A DNA stretch of 64,000 nucleotides from Roseovarius indicus (GTDB taxonomy: Bacteria > Pseudomonadota > Alphaproteobacteria > Rhodobacterales > Rhodobacteraceae). This document shows positions 42,674-50,426 of the stretch, in pieces. The position numbers and the translations under genes are program-made. The notes below the pieces were generated by a model. The model saw nothing but the letters and a program-made list of their open reading frames with translations. It was not told the DNA's origin and did not search any database. Each line of letters starts with the position of its first letter. The first letter of the stretch is position 1. The DNA lies in contig NZ_CP031598.1 in the NCBI RefSeq assembly GCF_008728195.1, positions 2,418,001 to 2,482,000 of the forward strand. Reading direction: 5' to 3'.

Positions 42674-43954
42674 CTAGCGCACAGTCGGACCTGCGTCGAT
42701 GACATGGGCGAAGCTGCCGCTGACCCGGCCGCGGCGCAGGCCCATGTCTGGCAGGCATGTGCCCTCGGCATCGGTGGCGCGAAAGAGCGGGTCGCCGACT
42801 TCCCGCAGGGTCGTGGCATAGTGGAATTCGTGGCCGCTGAGCGGCCCGGTGAAGGGCCCGCCGAGGGGCGCGAGATGGCGATACCCGAGGTGGAGGCGCC
42901 GCGATTCGAACGAGGTCTCGACGCTCAGCAGGCCGGCCATCGCGTGGCGGGTGCCACCGGCATCGACCAGCCCGTCGCCGAGCACCATGTAGCCGCCGCA
43001 TTCTCCATATATGTCGGTGGTTTGTGCCGCTCTCCTCAGGCTTTGAAGGAAGCGTTCCGACGACGCGATGCGGCCGGCATGCAGTTCCGGATATCCGCCC
43101 GGGAGAAAGACGAAGCCGGCCTCGGGGACAGGGTCGTCGGCCAGTGGTGAAAAGGGGCGAATCTCGGCCCCCCTGGCGCGCCAGTCGGCCAGCATATGCG
43201 GGTAGGAGAAGGCAAAAGCCTCGTCGCGGGCCAGGGCGATCACCTGGGCGGGCGGGTCGAGCCTTGGAGAGGGGGGCGCCTCGGGCAGTGGGCGCGCGAG
43301 AGCGCACAAGCCCGCCCGGTCGAGCGTATCCGCCAGCGCGTCGGCCGCCCGGTCGAGAAACGCCTCGAGGTCGGGGCGCTCCTCTGCCTGGACGAGACCG
43401 AGGTGCCGCGACGGCTGGGTGAGGTCTGTATCCCGCCGCAGCGCTGCCAGAATGGGCAGGCCCAGCGGTGCGAGGGCCCGGCGCAGCATCGCCTCGTGCC
43501 GGGCGCTGCCCACGCGGTTCAGGATCACGCCGGCCACCCGCACGGCCGGGTCGAACGCGGCAAAGCCTGCCACCAGCGGCGCGACCGATCCGGCCATTCG
43601 GCCCGCATCCACCACCAGCACGACCGGCAGGTTCAGTTCACGCGCCAGATCGGCCACGGCGCCGCGCCCGTCCGGCGGCGCGCCGTCGAAGAGGCCCATC
43701 GCCCCTTCGATCAGCAGCAGACCATCGCCCGCCGCCAGCGCCCGCAGGCGTTCGGGGCCCATCGCCCAGGCGTCGAGGTTCACGCAGACCTGGCCGCAGG
43801 CGGCCTCGTGAAACTTCGGATCGATGTAATCCGGCCCGGATTTCGCCCCACGCACCGGCATCCCTTCGCGCGCCAGAAGCCGCAACAGCGCCAGCGTGAC
43901 GGTCGTCTTGCCCGCGCCGGAAGAGGGGGCCGCAAGGATCAGGCCCTTTCCCAC
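42674..43954 (-). CDS. cobB: Cobyrinate/hydrogenobyrinate a,c-diamide synthase
   Basis: A 426-residue ATP-dependent amidotransferase in cobalamin synthesis. The N-terminal P-loop is APSSGAGKTTVTLALLRLL, SGPDYIDPKFH follows, and the C-terminal glutamine amidotransferase domain has the nucleophile Cys in GECGGYMVLGDGL. The start is GTG 43954 (GKGLILAAPS). It is in the same direction as cobA, which lies upstream across a 100-base gap containing two hairpins. Confidence 0.95.
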   Translation of the reverse strand: MGKGLILAAPSSGAGKTTVTLALLRLLAREGMPVRGAKSGPDYIDPKFHEAACGQVCVNLDAWAMGPERLRALAAGDGLLLIEGAMGLFDGAPPDGRGAVADLARELNLPVVLVVDAGRMAGSVAPLVAGFAAFDPAVRVAGVILNRVGSARHEAMLRRALAPLGLPILAALRRDTDLTQPSRHLGLVQAEERPDLEAFLDRAADALADTLDRAGLCALARPLPEAPPSPRLDPPAQVIALARDEAFAFSYPHMLADWRARGAEIRPFSPLADDPVPEAGFVFLPGGYPELHAGRIASSERFLQSLRRAAQTTDIYGECGGYMVLGDGLVDAGGTRHAMAGLLSVETSFESRRLHLGYRHLAPLGGPFTGPLSGHEFHYATTLREVGDPLFRATDAEGTCLPDMGLRRGRVSGSFAHVIDAGPTVR

Positions 43955-43961
43955 GCCAGGA

Positions 43962-44036
43962 CTTTCATCTTGCCGGAAATACTCCGGGGGAGGCGTTGAA
44001 ATTCCAAGGGAATTTCAACGTCAGGGGCAGCGCCCC
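43962..44036. repeat. Intergenic palindromes and dispersed element between cobA and cobB
   Basis: Holds a minus-strand copy of a short dispersed motif (43962-43990, reading CCCCCGGAGTATTTCCGGCA on the minus strand, compare 56638-56665), a 12-bp palindrome (CGTTGAAATTCC 43994-44005 with GGAATTTCAACG 44009-44020), and a GGGGC-AGC-GCCCC hairpin (44024-44036). Confidence 0.7.
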
Positions 44037-44054
44037 CCAAGTCCCGTCCACCCT

Positions 44055-44906
44055 TCAAGACGCCTCGGCGGGGCGCCCCCGGCCCAGCGGGTCGAGGTTG
44101 CGCGGGCGTTCGCCCGCCAGCATGCCCTGCCAGTCGAGCACCTGCCGCATCAGAACCGAGCGCCCGACGCAGAGGATGGCGGGCGGCTCGAGCGTGCTGG
44201 CGGCGATGTCTTCGGCCATGCGGCCCAGCGTGGTTTCGAGCACCTGCTGGTCGCCCGTGGTGGCGGCACAGACCACGGCGCAGGGTTCGCTGGCCGGGCG
44301 GCCAGCGTCGATCAGCGCTCCGGTGATCTGTTCGACGTGCTTCATGCCCATGTAGATGACGATGACCTGGCTGCCCTGGGCGATGGCTTTCCAGTTGAGG
44401 GACGAGGGTGTCAGCCCCGACTGGTCGTGGCCGGTGACGAAGGTCACCGACTGGTTCACGTCGCGGTGGGTGACGGGGATGCCGGCATAGGCCAGCCCGC
44501 CGATTCCGGCGCTGATGCCGGGGATGATGCGGATGGGAACGCCATGCTGCACAAGGGTTTGCGCCTCTTCCCCACCGCGGCCGAAGACGAAGGGGTCGCC
44601 GCCCTTGAGGCGCAGGACGCGCTTGCCCGCCGCCGCGAGGTCGACCAGCCGGAGGGAAATGTCGCGCTGTACCGCGGAGGGTTTGCCGCCGCGCTTGCCG
44701 GCGTAGATATGTTCGGCCAGCGGGGCCCAGTCGAGGATGCGGGGCTCGACCAGCGCGTCGTAGATCACGACGTCGGCCTGCCGCAGGGCGTTGAGCGCGT
44801 GCAGCGTCAAAAGCCCCGGGTCGCCGGGGCCGGCGCCGCAAAGCCAGACCCAGCCGGGTTCGAGCGTGGGCCAAGGGCCGTTGGGAAGATCAAGCGAGTC
44901 GGTCAT
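44055..44906 (-). CDS. cobA: Uroporphyrinogen-III C-methyltransferase
   Basis: A 283-residue SUMT that makes precorrin-2 by methylating uroporphyrinogen III at C2 and C7. Motifs: LCGAGPGDPGLLTLHA, LKGGDPFVFGRGGEE, PGISAGIGGLAYAGIPVTHR. There is no CysG-type dehydrogenase/ferrochelatase extension. ATG 44906 gives the family-typical start; the frame upstream is non-coding. Divergent from cbiD. Confidence 0.95.
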   Translation of the reverse strand: MTDSLDLPNGPWPTLEPGWVWLCGAGPGDPGLLTLHALNALRQADVVIYDALVEPRILDWAPLAEHIYAGKRGGKPSAVQRDISLRLVDLAAAGKRVLRLKGGDPFVFGRGGEEAQTLVQHGVPIRIIPGISAGIGGLAYAGIPVTHRDVNQSVTFVTGHDQSGLTPSSLNWKAIAQGSQVIVIYMGMKHVEQITGALIDAGRPASEPCAVVCAATTGDQQVLETTLGRMAEDIAASTLEPPAILCVGRSVLMRQVLDWQGMLAGERPRNLDPLGRGRPAEAS

Positions 44907-44990
44907 GACCCTTGTATGCCCCGACTTTGCCCGTCGGGAAAGGGCGGCAGCGACGCCTGACCCTGCCTGTCGCGACATGTGAATTGCGGA

Positions 44991-45019
44991 TTGGCCTCGA
45001 TTTGCGGCATGCCTATAGT
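44991..45019 (+). promoter_or_regulatory. Candidate sigma-70 promoter of cbiD
   Basis: TTGGCC (44991-44996) and TATAGT (45014-45019) are 17 bases apart, 12 bases before the cbiD start. The 124-base divergent gap has no recognisable cobalamin-riboswitch B12 box. Confidence 0.6.
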
Positions 45020-45030
45020 CCGCCCCTGAG

Positions 45031-46077
45031 ATGGCCCGCAAACCCGACAGACCCCTGCGCCGCGGCTGGACCACGGGCGCCTGTGCCACCGCCGCGACGA
45101 GGGCGGCGTTGCTGGGGTTGTGGGGGGCGGAGCGGCCGGACCGGGTGACCATCACGCTGCCGAAGGGCGAGCAGCCGGAGTTCGGGATTTCCCATTGGGA
45201 TCAGGGCGATGGGTGGTGCGAGGCGGGTGTGGTCAAGGATGCGGGCGACGACCCGGACGTGACGCATGGTGCGCTGGTGAAGGCGCGTGTGTCGGCGTCT
45301 GAGGGGGGCGTGGTGTTTGCCGCAGGAGAAGGGGTTGGGACCGTGACCATGCCGGGCCTGCCCATTCCGCCGGGGGAGCCGGCGATCAACCCGGTGCCGC
45401 GCCGGATGATGGAAGACGCGGTGGGCGAGGTGGCGGCCGAGTTCGGGAAGGCGCCGGATATCCGGATCGAGGTGTCGATCCCCGGGGGCGCGGCCTTGGC
45501 GCAGAAGACGTGGAACCCGAGGCTGGGGGTGAAGGGCGGTTTGTCGATCCTGGGGACGACGGGGATCGTGCGGCCGTATTCCTGTGCCGCCTGGATCGCC
45601 TCGATTCACCGGGGGATTGATGTTGCCTGTGCGCAGGGGCTGGAACATGTGGCGGGCTGTACGGGTGCAAGCAGTGAAAGGGCGGTTCAGGCACTCTACG
45701 GCCTGCCGGATCATGCGATGCTGGACATGGGGGATTTTGCCGGGGGCATGTTGAAATACCTGGCGAAACATCCGGTGCCGCGGGTGACCGTAGGCGGCGG
45801 GATCGGCAAGATGACCAAGTTGGCGCAGGGGGCGCGGGACTTGCATTCGGGGCGCAGTCAGGTGGATTTCCGAAAGCTGGCCGAGGTGCTTGGGGATGAG
45901 GATGTGGCTTACATGAATACGGCCCTTCAGGTGTTTGAAAATACGGGTGAAAAATACGCTGAATGGGTGGCGGAAACGGCCTTGGACCAAGTGCGGGCGA
46001 TGCTGCCGGAGGGGGTTCGGGCCGATACGGTGGTGACCGATCGCCAAGGCGCGATACTGGCGAGGGCCGGGGTATGA
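45031..46077 (+). CDS. cbiD: Cobalt-precorrin-5B (C1)-methyltransferase
   Basis: A 348-residue CbiD, recognised from the start RRGWTTGACATAATRAALLG, GEGVGTVTMPGLPIPPGEPA, GTTGIVRPYSCAAWIASIHR and GGIGKMTKLAQGARDLHS. CbiD carries out C1 methylation in the cobalt-early pathway. It forms an operon with cobK, whose start overlaps its stop. Only 12 bases separate a good -10 box from ATG, so the leader is very short. Confidence 0.95.
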   Translation: MARKPDRPLRRGWTTGACATAATRAALLGLWGAERPDRVTITLPKGEQPEFGISHWDQGDGWCEAGVVKDAGDDPDVTHGALVKARVSASEGGVVFAAGEGVGTVTMPGLPIPPGEPAINPVPRRMMEDAVGEVAAEFGKAPDIRIEVSIPGGAALAQKTWNPRLGVKGGLSILGTTGIVRPYSCAAWIASIHRGIDVACAQGLEHVAGCTGASSERAVQALYGLPDHAMLDMGDFAGGMLKYLAKHPVPRVTVGGGIGKMTKLAQGARDLHSGRSQVDFRKLAEVLGDEDVAYMNTALQVFENTGEKYAEWVAETALDQVRAMLPEGVRADTVVTDRQGAILARAGV

Positions 46078-46802
46078 AACTGTTGCTTCTGGCGGGCACG
46101 GGCGAGGCGCAGCAGGTGGCCAAGGCATTGGTGGAAAGGGATATTCCGGCGGTGGCGTCGCTGGCCGGGGCGACGCGGGCGCCGAAGCCGACGGGGTTGC
46201 CAACCCGGATCGGCGGGTTCGGGGGCGAGGAGGGGTTTGCCGCGTTCCTGGAGGCCGAGGGGATCACGGCGGTGCTGGATGCGACGCACCCCTATGCACA
46301 TCGGATATCGGAACGCACGGCGCGGATTTGCAAAGAAAAATCAGTGCCTTACTGTCAAATCCTCAGACCGGAATGGATCCCGGGGCCAAAGGACCGGTGG
46401 ACACAGGTTCAGCGCGAGGAGGACGTGGCAGCGCTGGTGCCGGAGGGTGCGACTGTATTCCTGGCGACCGGGCGGCAGACGCTGGACCGGTTTGCCAACA
46501 TGGGCCATGCGCAGCTGATCTGTCGCCAGATCGACCCGCCGGACCGCCCATTTCCATTCGTTAACGGAAGGTTTCTTGTGGGGCGTCCGCCTTTTTCGGT
46601 GGAGGAGGAGCGAAATCTGTTTCAAGAGCTCGGTGTCGACTGGCTGGTTGTTAAGAACGCGGGCGGGGCGGCGGCGATGTCGAAGCTGGTGGCGGCGCGG
46701 GAGTTGGGCTTGGACGTGGCGATGATTGTACGGCCGCCGCAGCCCGATGCGCTTAAGGTTGCGAGCGTTGCGGAGGCGCTGGACTGGGTGGAGGGCCTGT
46801 GA
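46074..46802 (+). CDS. cobK: Precorrin-6A reductase
   Basis: A 242-residue NAD(P)H-dependent reductase of the corrin pathway: LLLAGTGEAQQVAKALVERD, DATHPYAHRISERTARICKE and WLVVKNAGGAAAMSKLVAAR. ATG 46074 overlaps the cbiD stop (ATGA). A short stretch around 46330-46420 and 46550-46620 is more AT-rich than the rest. Its end overlaps the alkA start (GTGA). Confidence 0.94.
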   Translation: MKLLLLAGTGEAQQVAKALVERDIPAVASLAGATRAPKPTGLPTRIGGFGGEEGFAAFLEAEGITAVLDATHPYAHRISERTARICKEKSVPYCQILRPEWIPGPKDRWTQVQREEDVAALVPEGATVFLATGRQTLDRFANMGHAQLICRQIDPPDRPFPFVNGRFLVGRPPFSVEEERNLFQELGVDWLVVKNAGGAAAMSKLVAARELGLDVAMIVRPPQPDALKVASVAEALDWVEGL

Positions 46803-47428
46803 CCGGGCGGATCATCGAGACGTCGGCGGATGTCGAGGAGGGTGCGGATTACCTCGAGCGCGTCTGCCCGCGGCTGGCGCATGCGCGGCAGCTGACGGGG
46901 CCGCTGCCGCTCAGGCGGAAGCCGGACGGGTTTGCCCAACTTTTGAGCGCCATCGTCAGCCAGCAGGTGAGCATCGCGTCGGCCGCGGCCATCTGGGGCC
47001 GGATGAAGGCTGCCGGGCTGACCGGGCCGCGCAAGATCATGTGGGCGAGCGACGACGATCTGCGGGCCGTGGGGCTGAGCCGGCAGAAGATCCGCTATGC
47101 CAGGGCGCTGGCGGAGGCGCGGATAGATTTCAAGGGGTTGCGGGGCAAACCTGATGCGGAGGTCGTGGCGACGCTGACCGAGGTGCCGGGCATCGGCGTG
47201 TGGACAGCGGAGATCTACGCGATGTTCAGCCTTGGCCGGGCGGACGTGTTCGCGCCCGGTGACCTGGCCCTGCAGGAGGCGGCGCGGGTGCTTTACGATC
47301 TGCCGGAGCGGCCGAAGGACCGGGAGTTGAGGGCGATGGCCGAGGCGTGGAGCCCGTGGAGATCGGTTGCGGCGCGGCTTTTGTGGGCCTACTACCGGGT
47401 GGACAAACAAAGGGAAGGGATCAGATGA
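46799..47428 (+). CDS. alkA: DNA-3-methyladenine glycosylase II family protein
   Basis: A 209-residue HhH-GPD glycosylase that removes alkylated bases. The helix-hairpin-helix and catalytic Asp are in LTEVPGIGVWTAEIYAMFSL then DVFAPGDLALQEAARVLY; FAQLLSAIVSQQVSIASA precedes. It lacks the N-terminal TATA-like domain of E. coli AlkA. Start is GTG 46799 overlapping cobK, and its stop overlaps the esterase ATG, so it is in a tightly packed four-gene run. Confidence 0.92.
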   Translation: MTGRIIETSADVEEGADYLERVCPRLAHARQLTGPLPLRRKPDGFAQLLSAIVSQQVSIASAAAIWGRMKAAGLTGPRKIMWASDDDLRAVGLSRQKIRYARALAEARIDFKGLRGKPDAEVVATLTEVPGIGVWTAEIYAMFSLGRADVFAPGDLALQEAARVLYDLPERPKDRELRAMAEAWSPWRSVAARLLWAYYRVDKQREGIR

Positions 47429-48090
47429 CGCGCGTTCTGAAAGCGGGCCGGACGGAGCCGCAATCCGGTGAGACACGGTCGATCGTGGTGTTCCTGCACG
47501 GCTATGGTGCGAACGGGGCGGATCTGCTGGGGCTGGCCGACGTGCTGGGCGAGCATCTGCCCGATACGCTGTTCGTGGCGCCGGATGCGCCGGAAGTGAT
47601 CCCGATGATGCCGACGGGGCTGCAATGGTTCCCGATCCCGTGGATCGACGGCTCGTCCGAGGAAGAGGCCGAGCGCGGGCTTATGGCCGCGGCGGAGGAT
47701 CTGAACGCCTTTCTCGATGCGCTGATGGTGGACGAGGATGTTCTGCCGGAACAGGTTGTTTTGTTTGGGTTTTCCCAAGGGACGATGATGGCACTGCATG
47801 TTGCGCCGCGGCGCGAGGATTCGGTGGCGGGCGTGGTGGCCTTTTCGGGGCGGCTGTTGTCGCCGGACCTGTTGAAGGACGAGGTGGTGAGCCGGCCGCC
47901 GGTGCTTCTGGTGCATGGGGACCAGGATGACGTGGTGCCGCCGCAATCGCTTCCCGAGGCCGCCGAGGCGCTTCAGGCGGCGGGGTGGAAGGACGTCTAT
48001 GCCCATGTGATGAAGGGCACGGCGCACGGGATCGCGCCCGATGGGCTGTCGGTGGCGCTGGCCTTCATGCGCGACAAGCTGGGGCTTTAA
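47425..48090 (+). CDS. Alpha/beta hydrolase (phospholipase/carboxylesterase family)
   Basis: A 221-residue serine hydrolase: oxyanion segment VFLHGYGANGADLLGLA, nucleophile Ser in LFGFSQGTMMALH, Asp in LLVHGDQDDVVPPQ and His in GTAHGIAPDG. It belongs to the PF02230 esterase/lysophospholipase group. ATG 47425 overlaps the alkA stop (ATGA). Substrate unknown. Confidence 0.92.
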   Translation: MTRVLKAGRTEPQSGETRSIVVFLHGYGANGADLLGLADVLGEHLPDTLFVAPDAPEVIPMMPTGLQWFPIPWIDGSSEEEAERGLMAAAEDLNAFLDALMVDEDVLPEQVVLFGFSQGTMMALHVAPRREDSVAGVVAFSGRLLSPDLLKDEVVSRPPVLLVHGDQDDVVPPQSLPEAAEALQAAGWKDVYAHVMKGTAHGIAPDGLSVALAFMRDKLGL

Positions 48091-48183
48091 AACCAGGTTA
48101 ATTTCCGGCCGGACAGGGCCCCAAAGGTGTTGCGCGGCCCGGATGAATTAATTTCGGTAAACGGCTGAAATGGCCGGAAATCC

Positions 48184-48227
48184 AACGTCGGTATAACGTC
48201 GGTATTTTGTCGGTATGCCATCGGTGC
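48184..48227. repeat. Four 11-bp direct repeats, possible operator array
   Basis: AACGTCGGTAT occurs at 48184-48194 and again at 48195-48205, followed by TTTGTCGGTAT (48206-48216) and GCCATCGGTGC (48217-48227). The core TCGGT keeps exact 11-base spacing, one helical turn. It lies in the 293-base gap before the L,D-transpeptidase-like gene; otherwise the gap holds only AT-rich TTAATTTC segments (48108-48114, 48149-48155) and no other gene. Confidence 0.65.
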
Positions 48228-48383
48228 GGGGGAATGGCCGATGGGATGCGGGCGGAAGGTTAAGGCGCGGTCTGGCCTTTTCGGCGCGCGCGGTTGGTAC
48301 GCGGCGAACCGTCTTGGCTGTTGACTGTTTTTCGCGGCGGGCCCACGCTCGGAGCAAGGACGCTCTGACAGGAGGATTGCCGT

Positions 48384-49358
48384 TTGCCGATGAAATTGCC
48401 TCGCCTCTTCTTTGTCGCCACGATGGCCGCCGCGATGACGGCCTCGGTGCCTGCCAACGCGGCGGACAGCGCGGATATCCCGGGCTGGCTGCAAAAGCAT
48501 GTCGGGACAGGATATGGCCAGATTGCCCCGGTGGTGCTGGAACGGGCCCGGGCGCTTTACCAGCAGAAGGTCAAGGCGGGTGAGATCAGCAACCCCTGCT
48601 ATTTCGCCAAGGATGTGACCCGGCCAAGCGGGACGAACGGTGTGGCGACGCCGCGCTTCTACGTGATCTGCGAGGAAGAGAAGTCGTTTCAGGCGGTGTC
48701 GTCGGGCTATGGCAACGGGCGGAACCTGAAGAAGGCGGATTTCTCGAACGGGCGGCAATGCGCGCAGAATTTCAGCAATGCGGAAGGGTCGAAGCTGACC
48801 ATGGGCGGGCCCTATGTGACGGCGGAGACGAAGACCTCGTTCAAGGGTTATTACGAGCAGGGGGGCAAGAAGACGCCGTTCTATCGGTCGTTCCTGCAAT
48901 ACGACGGCGAGGGCGAGACCGAGAATGCGCGAGAGCGGGAGATCGGCGGGCACGAGGCGCGGTTCCTGAAGTGGCAATGCCGGTTCACGAAAGAGGACAG
49001 CCCCCATGCCGACGAGGAGGGCTATGTGCCCTTCGGCACGCTGGTGAACTATACCGGCGGGCGGAGCAATGGCTGCACGACATGGTCACCATCCGAGACC
49101 GAGGAGGTTCTGCCGCTGGCGGACGGGAAGCCGACGACGCTGTATGTCTATCCGGAGTCGCGGGATATCGACGCCGTGGCGAATGCGGTGACGGCGGGGA
49201 CGTCGCTGTCGAAGGCGGGTGTTTACTGGAACGCGGAGTGCCTGAAGGCGATTGGCAAGCCGAAGTTCTGGCCCAAGAGCCAGTTGCAGCCGATCATCGA
49301 CGATTGGCGGGAGTCCTTGCCGGAAATGGCGCCCTATGTGCTGCCGATCTGCAAGTGA
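48384..49358 (+). CDS. Secreted murein L,D-transpeptidase-like protein (YkuD_2 type)
   Basis: A 324-residue protein with a signal peptide (LPRLFFVATMAAAMTASVPANA). The second half resembles the PF13645 murein L,D-transpeptidase domain: MGGPYVTAETKTSFKG, ENAREREIGGHEARF (His) and GRSNGCTTWSP, where the Cys would be the nucleophile. It would cross-link or modify peptidoglycan in the periplasm. Start TTG 48384 is favoured because GGAGG (48371-48375) is 8 bases away; ATG 48390 is an alternative. Upstream are 11-bp repeats; a strong terminator follows. Confidence 0.75.
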   Translation: MPMKLPRLFFVATMAAAMTASVPANAADSADIPGWLQKHVGTGYGQIAPVVLERARALYQQKVKAGEISNPCYFAKDVTRPSGTNGVATPRFYVICEEEKSFQAVSSGYGNGRNLKKADFSNGRQCAQNFSNAEGSKLTMGGPYVTAETKTSFKGYYEQGGKKTPFYRSFLQYDGEGETENAREREIGGHEARFLKWQCRFTKEDSPHADEEGYVPFGTLVNYTGGRSNGCTTWSPSETEEVLPLADGKPTTLYVYPESRDIDAVANAVTAGTSLSKAGVYWNAECLKAIGKPKFWPKSQLQPIIDDWRESLPEMAPYVLPICK

Positions 49359-49439
49359 GGGGTGAGGGGGCTGTGGGGCTGAGCGGCGCAGATTGACGGA
49401 GCGCCCACGCAGCGACCCAGGCCGCGGCTGGAAGCGGGG

Positions 49440-49479
49440 CGGGCCGCGCCCACCTGCGGTTGGGCGCGGCCCGGCTTTT
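49440..49479 (+). terminator. Rho-independent terminator after the transpeptidase-like gene
   Basis: A 13-bp stem (49440-49452 with 49461-49473) and an 8-base loop followed by TTTT. It sits between convergent genes. Confidence 0.85.
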
Positions 49480-50350
49480 ACCCCAGCTTGCGGAGCCGCT
49501 TGAAGAGGCTCGAGGTGTCCCAGCGGCCGCCGCCCATCTTCTGGACGTCCTTGTAATACTGGTCGACCAGCGCCGTGACGGGCAGGGATGCGCCGTTTTC
49601 ATTGGCGGTGTCGAGGCAGATGCCGAGATCCTTGCGCATCCAGTCGACCGCGAAGCCGTGGTCGAACTTGTCGTCGAGCATGGTCTCGTAGCGGTTGGCC
49701 ATCTGCCAGGAGCCGGCGGCGCCCTGGCTGATCACCTCGACCACGGAGCGGCCGTCGAGGCCGGCCTTCTCGGCGAAATGGAGGGCTTCGGAGAGGCCCT
49801 GCACGAGGCCGGCGATGGCGATCTGGTTGGCCATCTTGGTCATCTGCCCGGCGCCCGAGCCGCCGATTCGGCGGCAGAGCTTGGCGTAGGTGTTCATGAC
49901 CGGCTCGGCGGCGGCATAGATGTCTTCGTCGCCGCCGCACATGATCGAGAGCTGGCCGTTCTCGGCGCCCGCCTGGCCGCCGGAGATGGGGGCGTCGACA
50001 TAGCCGAGACCCGCCTCTTTCGCGGCGGCGTAGAGTTCCTCGGTGACCTTGGCCGACACGGTGGTGTGGTCGACGAAGGTGGCACCCGTCTTCATGCCGG
50101 CAAAGGCGCCGTCGTCGCCCAGGCAGACGCTGCGCAGGTCGTCATCGTTGCCCACGCAGGACATGACGAAATCGGCGCCGTCGGCGGCCTCGCGAGGGGT
50201 GGGGGCGTGGGTGCCGCCGTGCTGATCCACCCATTTCTCGGCTTTCGCGGTGGTGCGGTTGTAGACACAGACCTCGTGGCCCGCCGCCTGCAGATGCCCC
50301 GCCATCGGGTAGCCCATCACGCCAAGGCCCAGGAATGCCAGTTTTGTCAT
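49478..50350 (-). CDS. 3-hydroxyisobutyrate dehydrogenase-family NAD(P) oxidoreductase
   Basis: A 290-residue beta-hydroxyacid dehydrogenase: Rossmann motif FLGLGVMGYPMAGHLQAAGH, substrate motif YVDAPISGGQAGAENGQLSI and catalytic Lys in GSGAGQMTKMANQIAI. The family covers 3-hydroxyisobutyrate, tartronate semialdehyde and serine dehydrogenases. ATG 50350 has GGGAGG 9 bases upstream. Divergent from the penicillin acylase gene. Confidence 0.92.
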   Translation of the reverse strand: MTKLAFLGLGVMGYPMAGHLQAAGHEVCVYNRTTAKAEKWVDQHGGTHAPTPREAADGADFVMSCVGNDDDLRSVCLGDDGAFAGMKTGATFVDHTTVSAKVTEELYAAAKEAGLGYVDAPISGGQAGAENGQLSIMCGGDEDIYAAAEPVMNTYAKLCRRIGGSGAGQMTKMANQIAIAGLVQGLSEALHFAEKAGLDGRSVVEVISQGAAGSWQMANRYETMLDDKFDHGFAVDWMRKDLGICLDTANENGASLPVTALVDQYYKDVQKMGGGRWDTSSLFKRLRKLG

Positions 50351-50426
50351 CGTCTCTTCACCTCCCATTGTCTCGCCCCGAATTTCTGACTATCCCGGCC
50401 CGAGATGCAAGGAGAAACCGGGCGGC

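Noticed and set aside
44907..45030. Possible cobalamin riboswitch between cobA and cbiD
   Set aside because: The gap is only 124 bases, contains a promoter close to cbiD, and shows no B12-box sequence or suitable helices.
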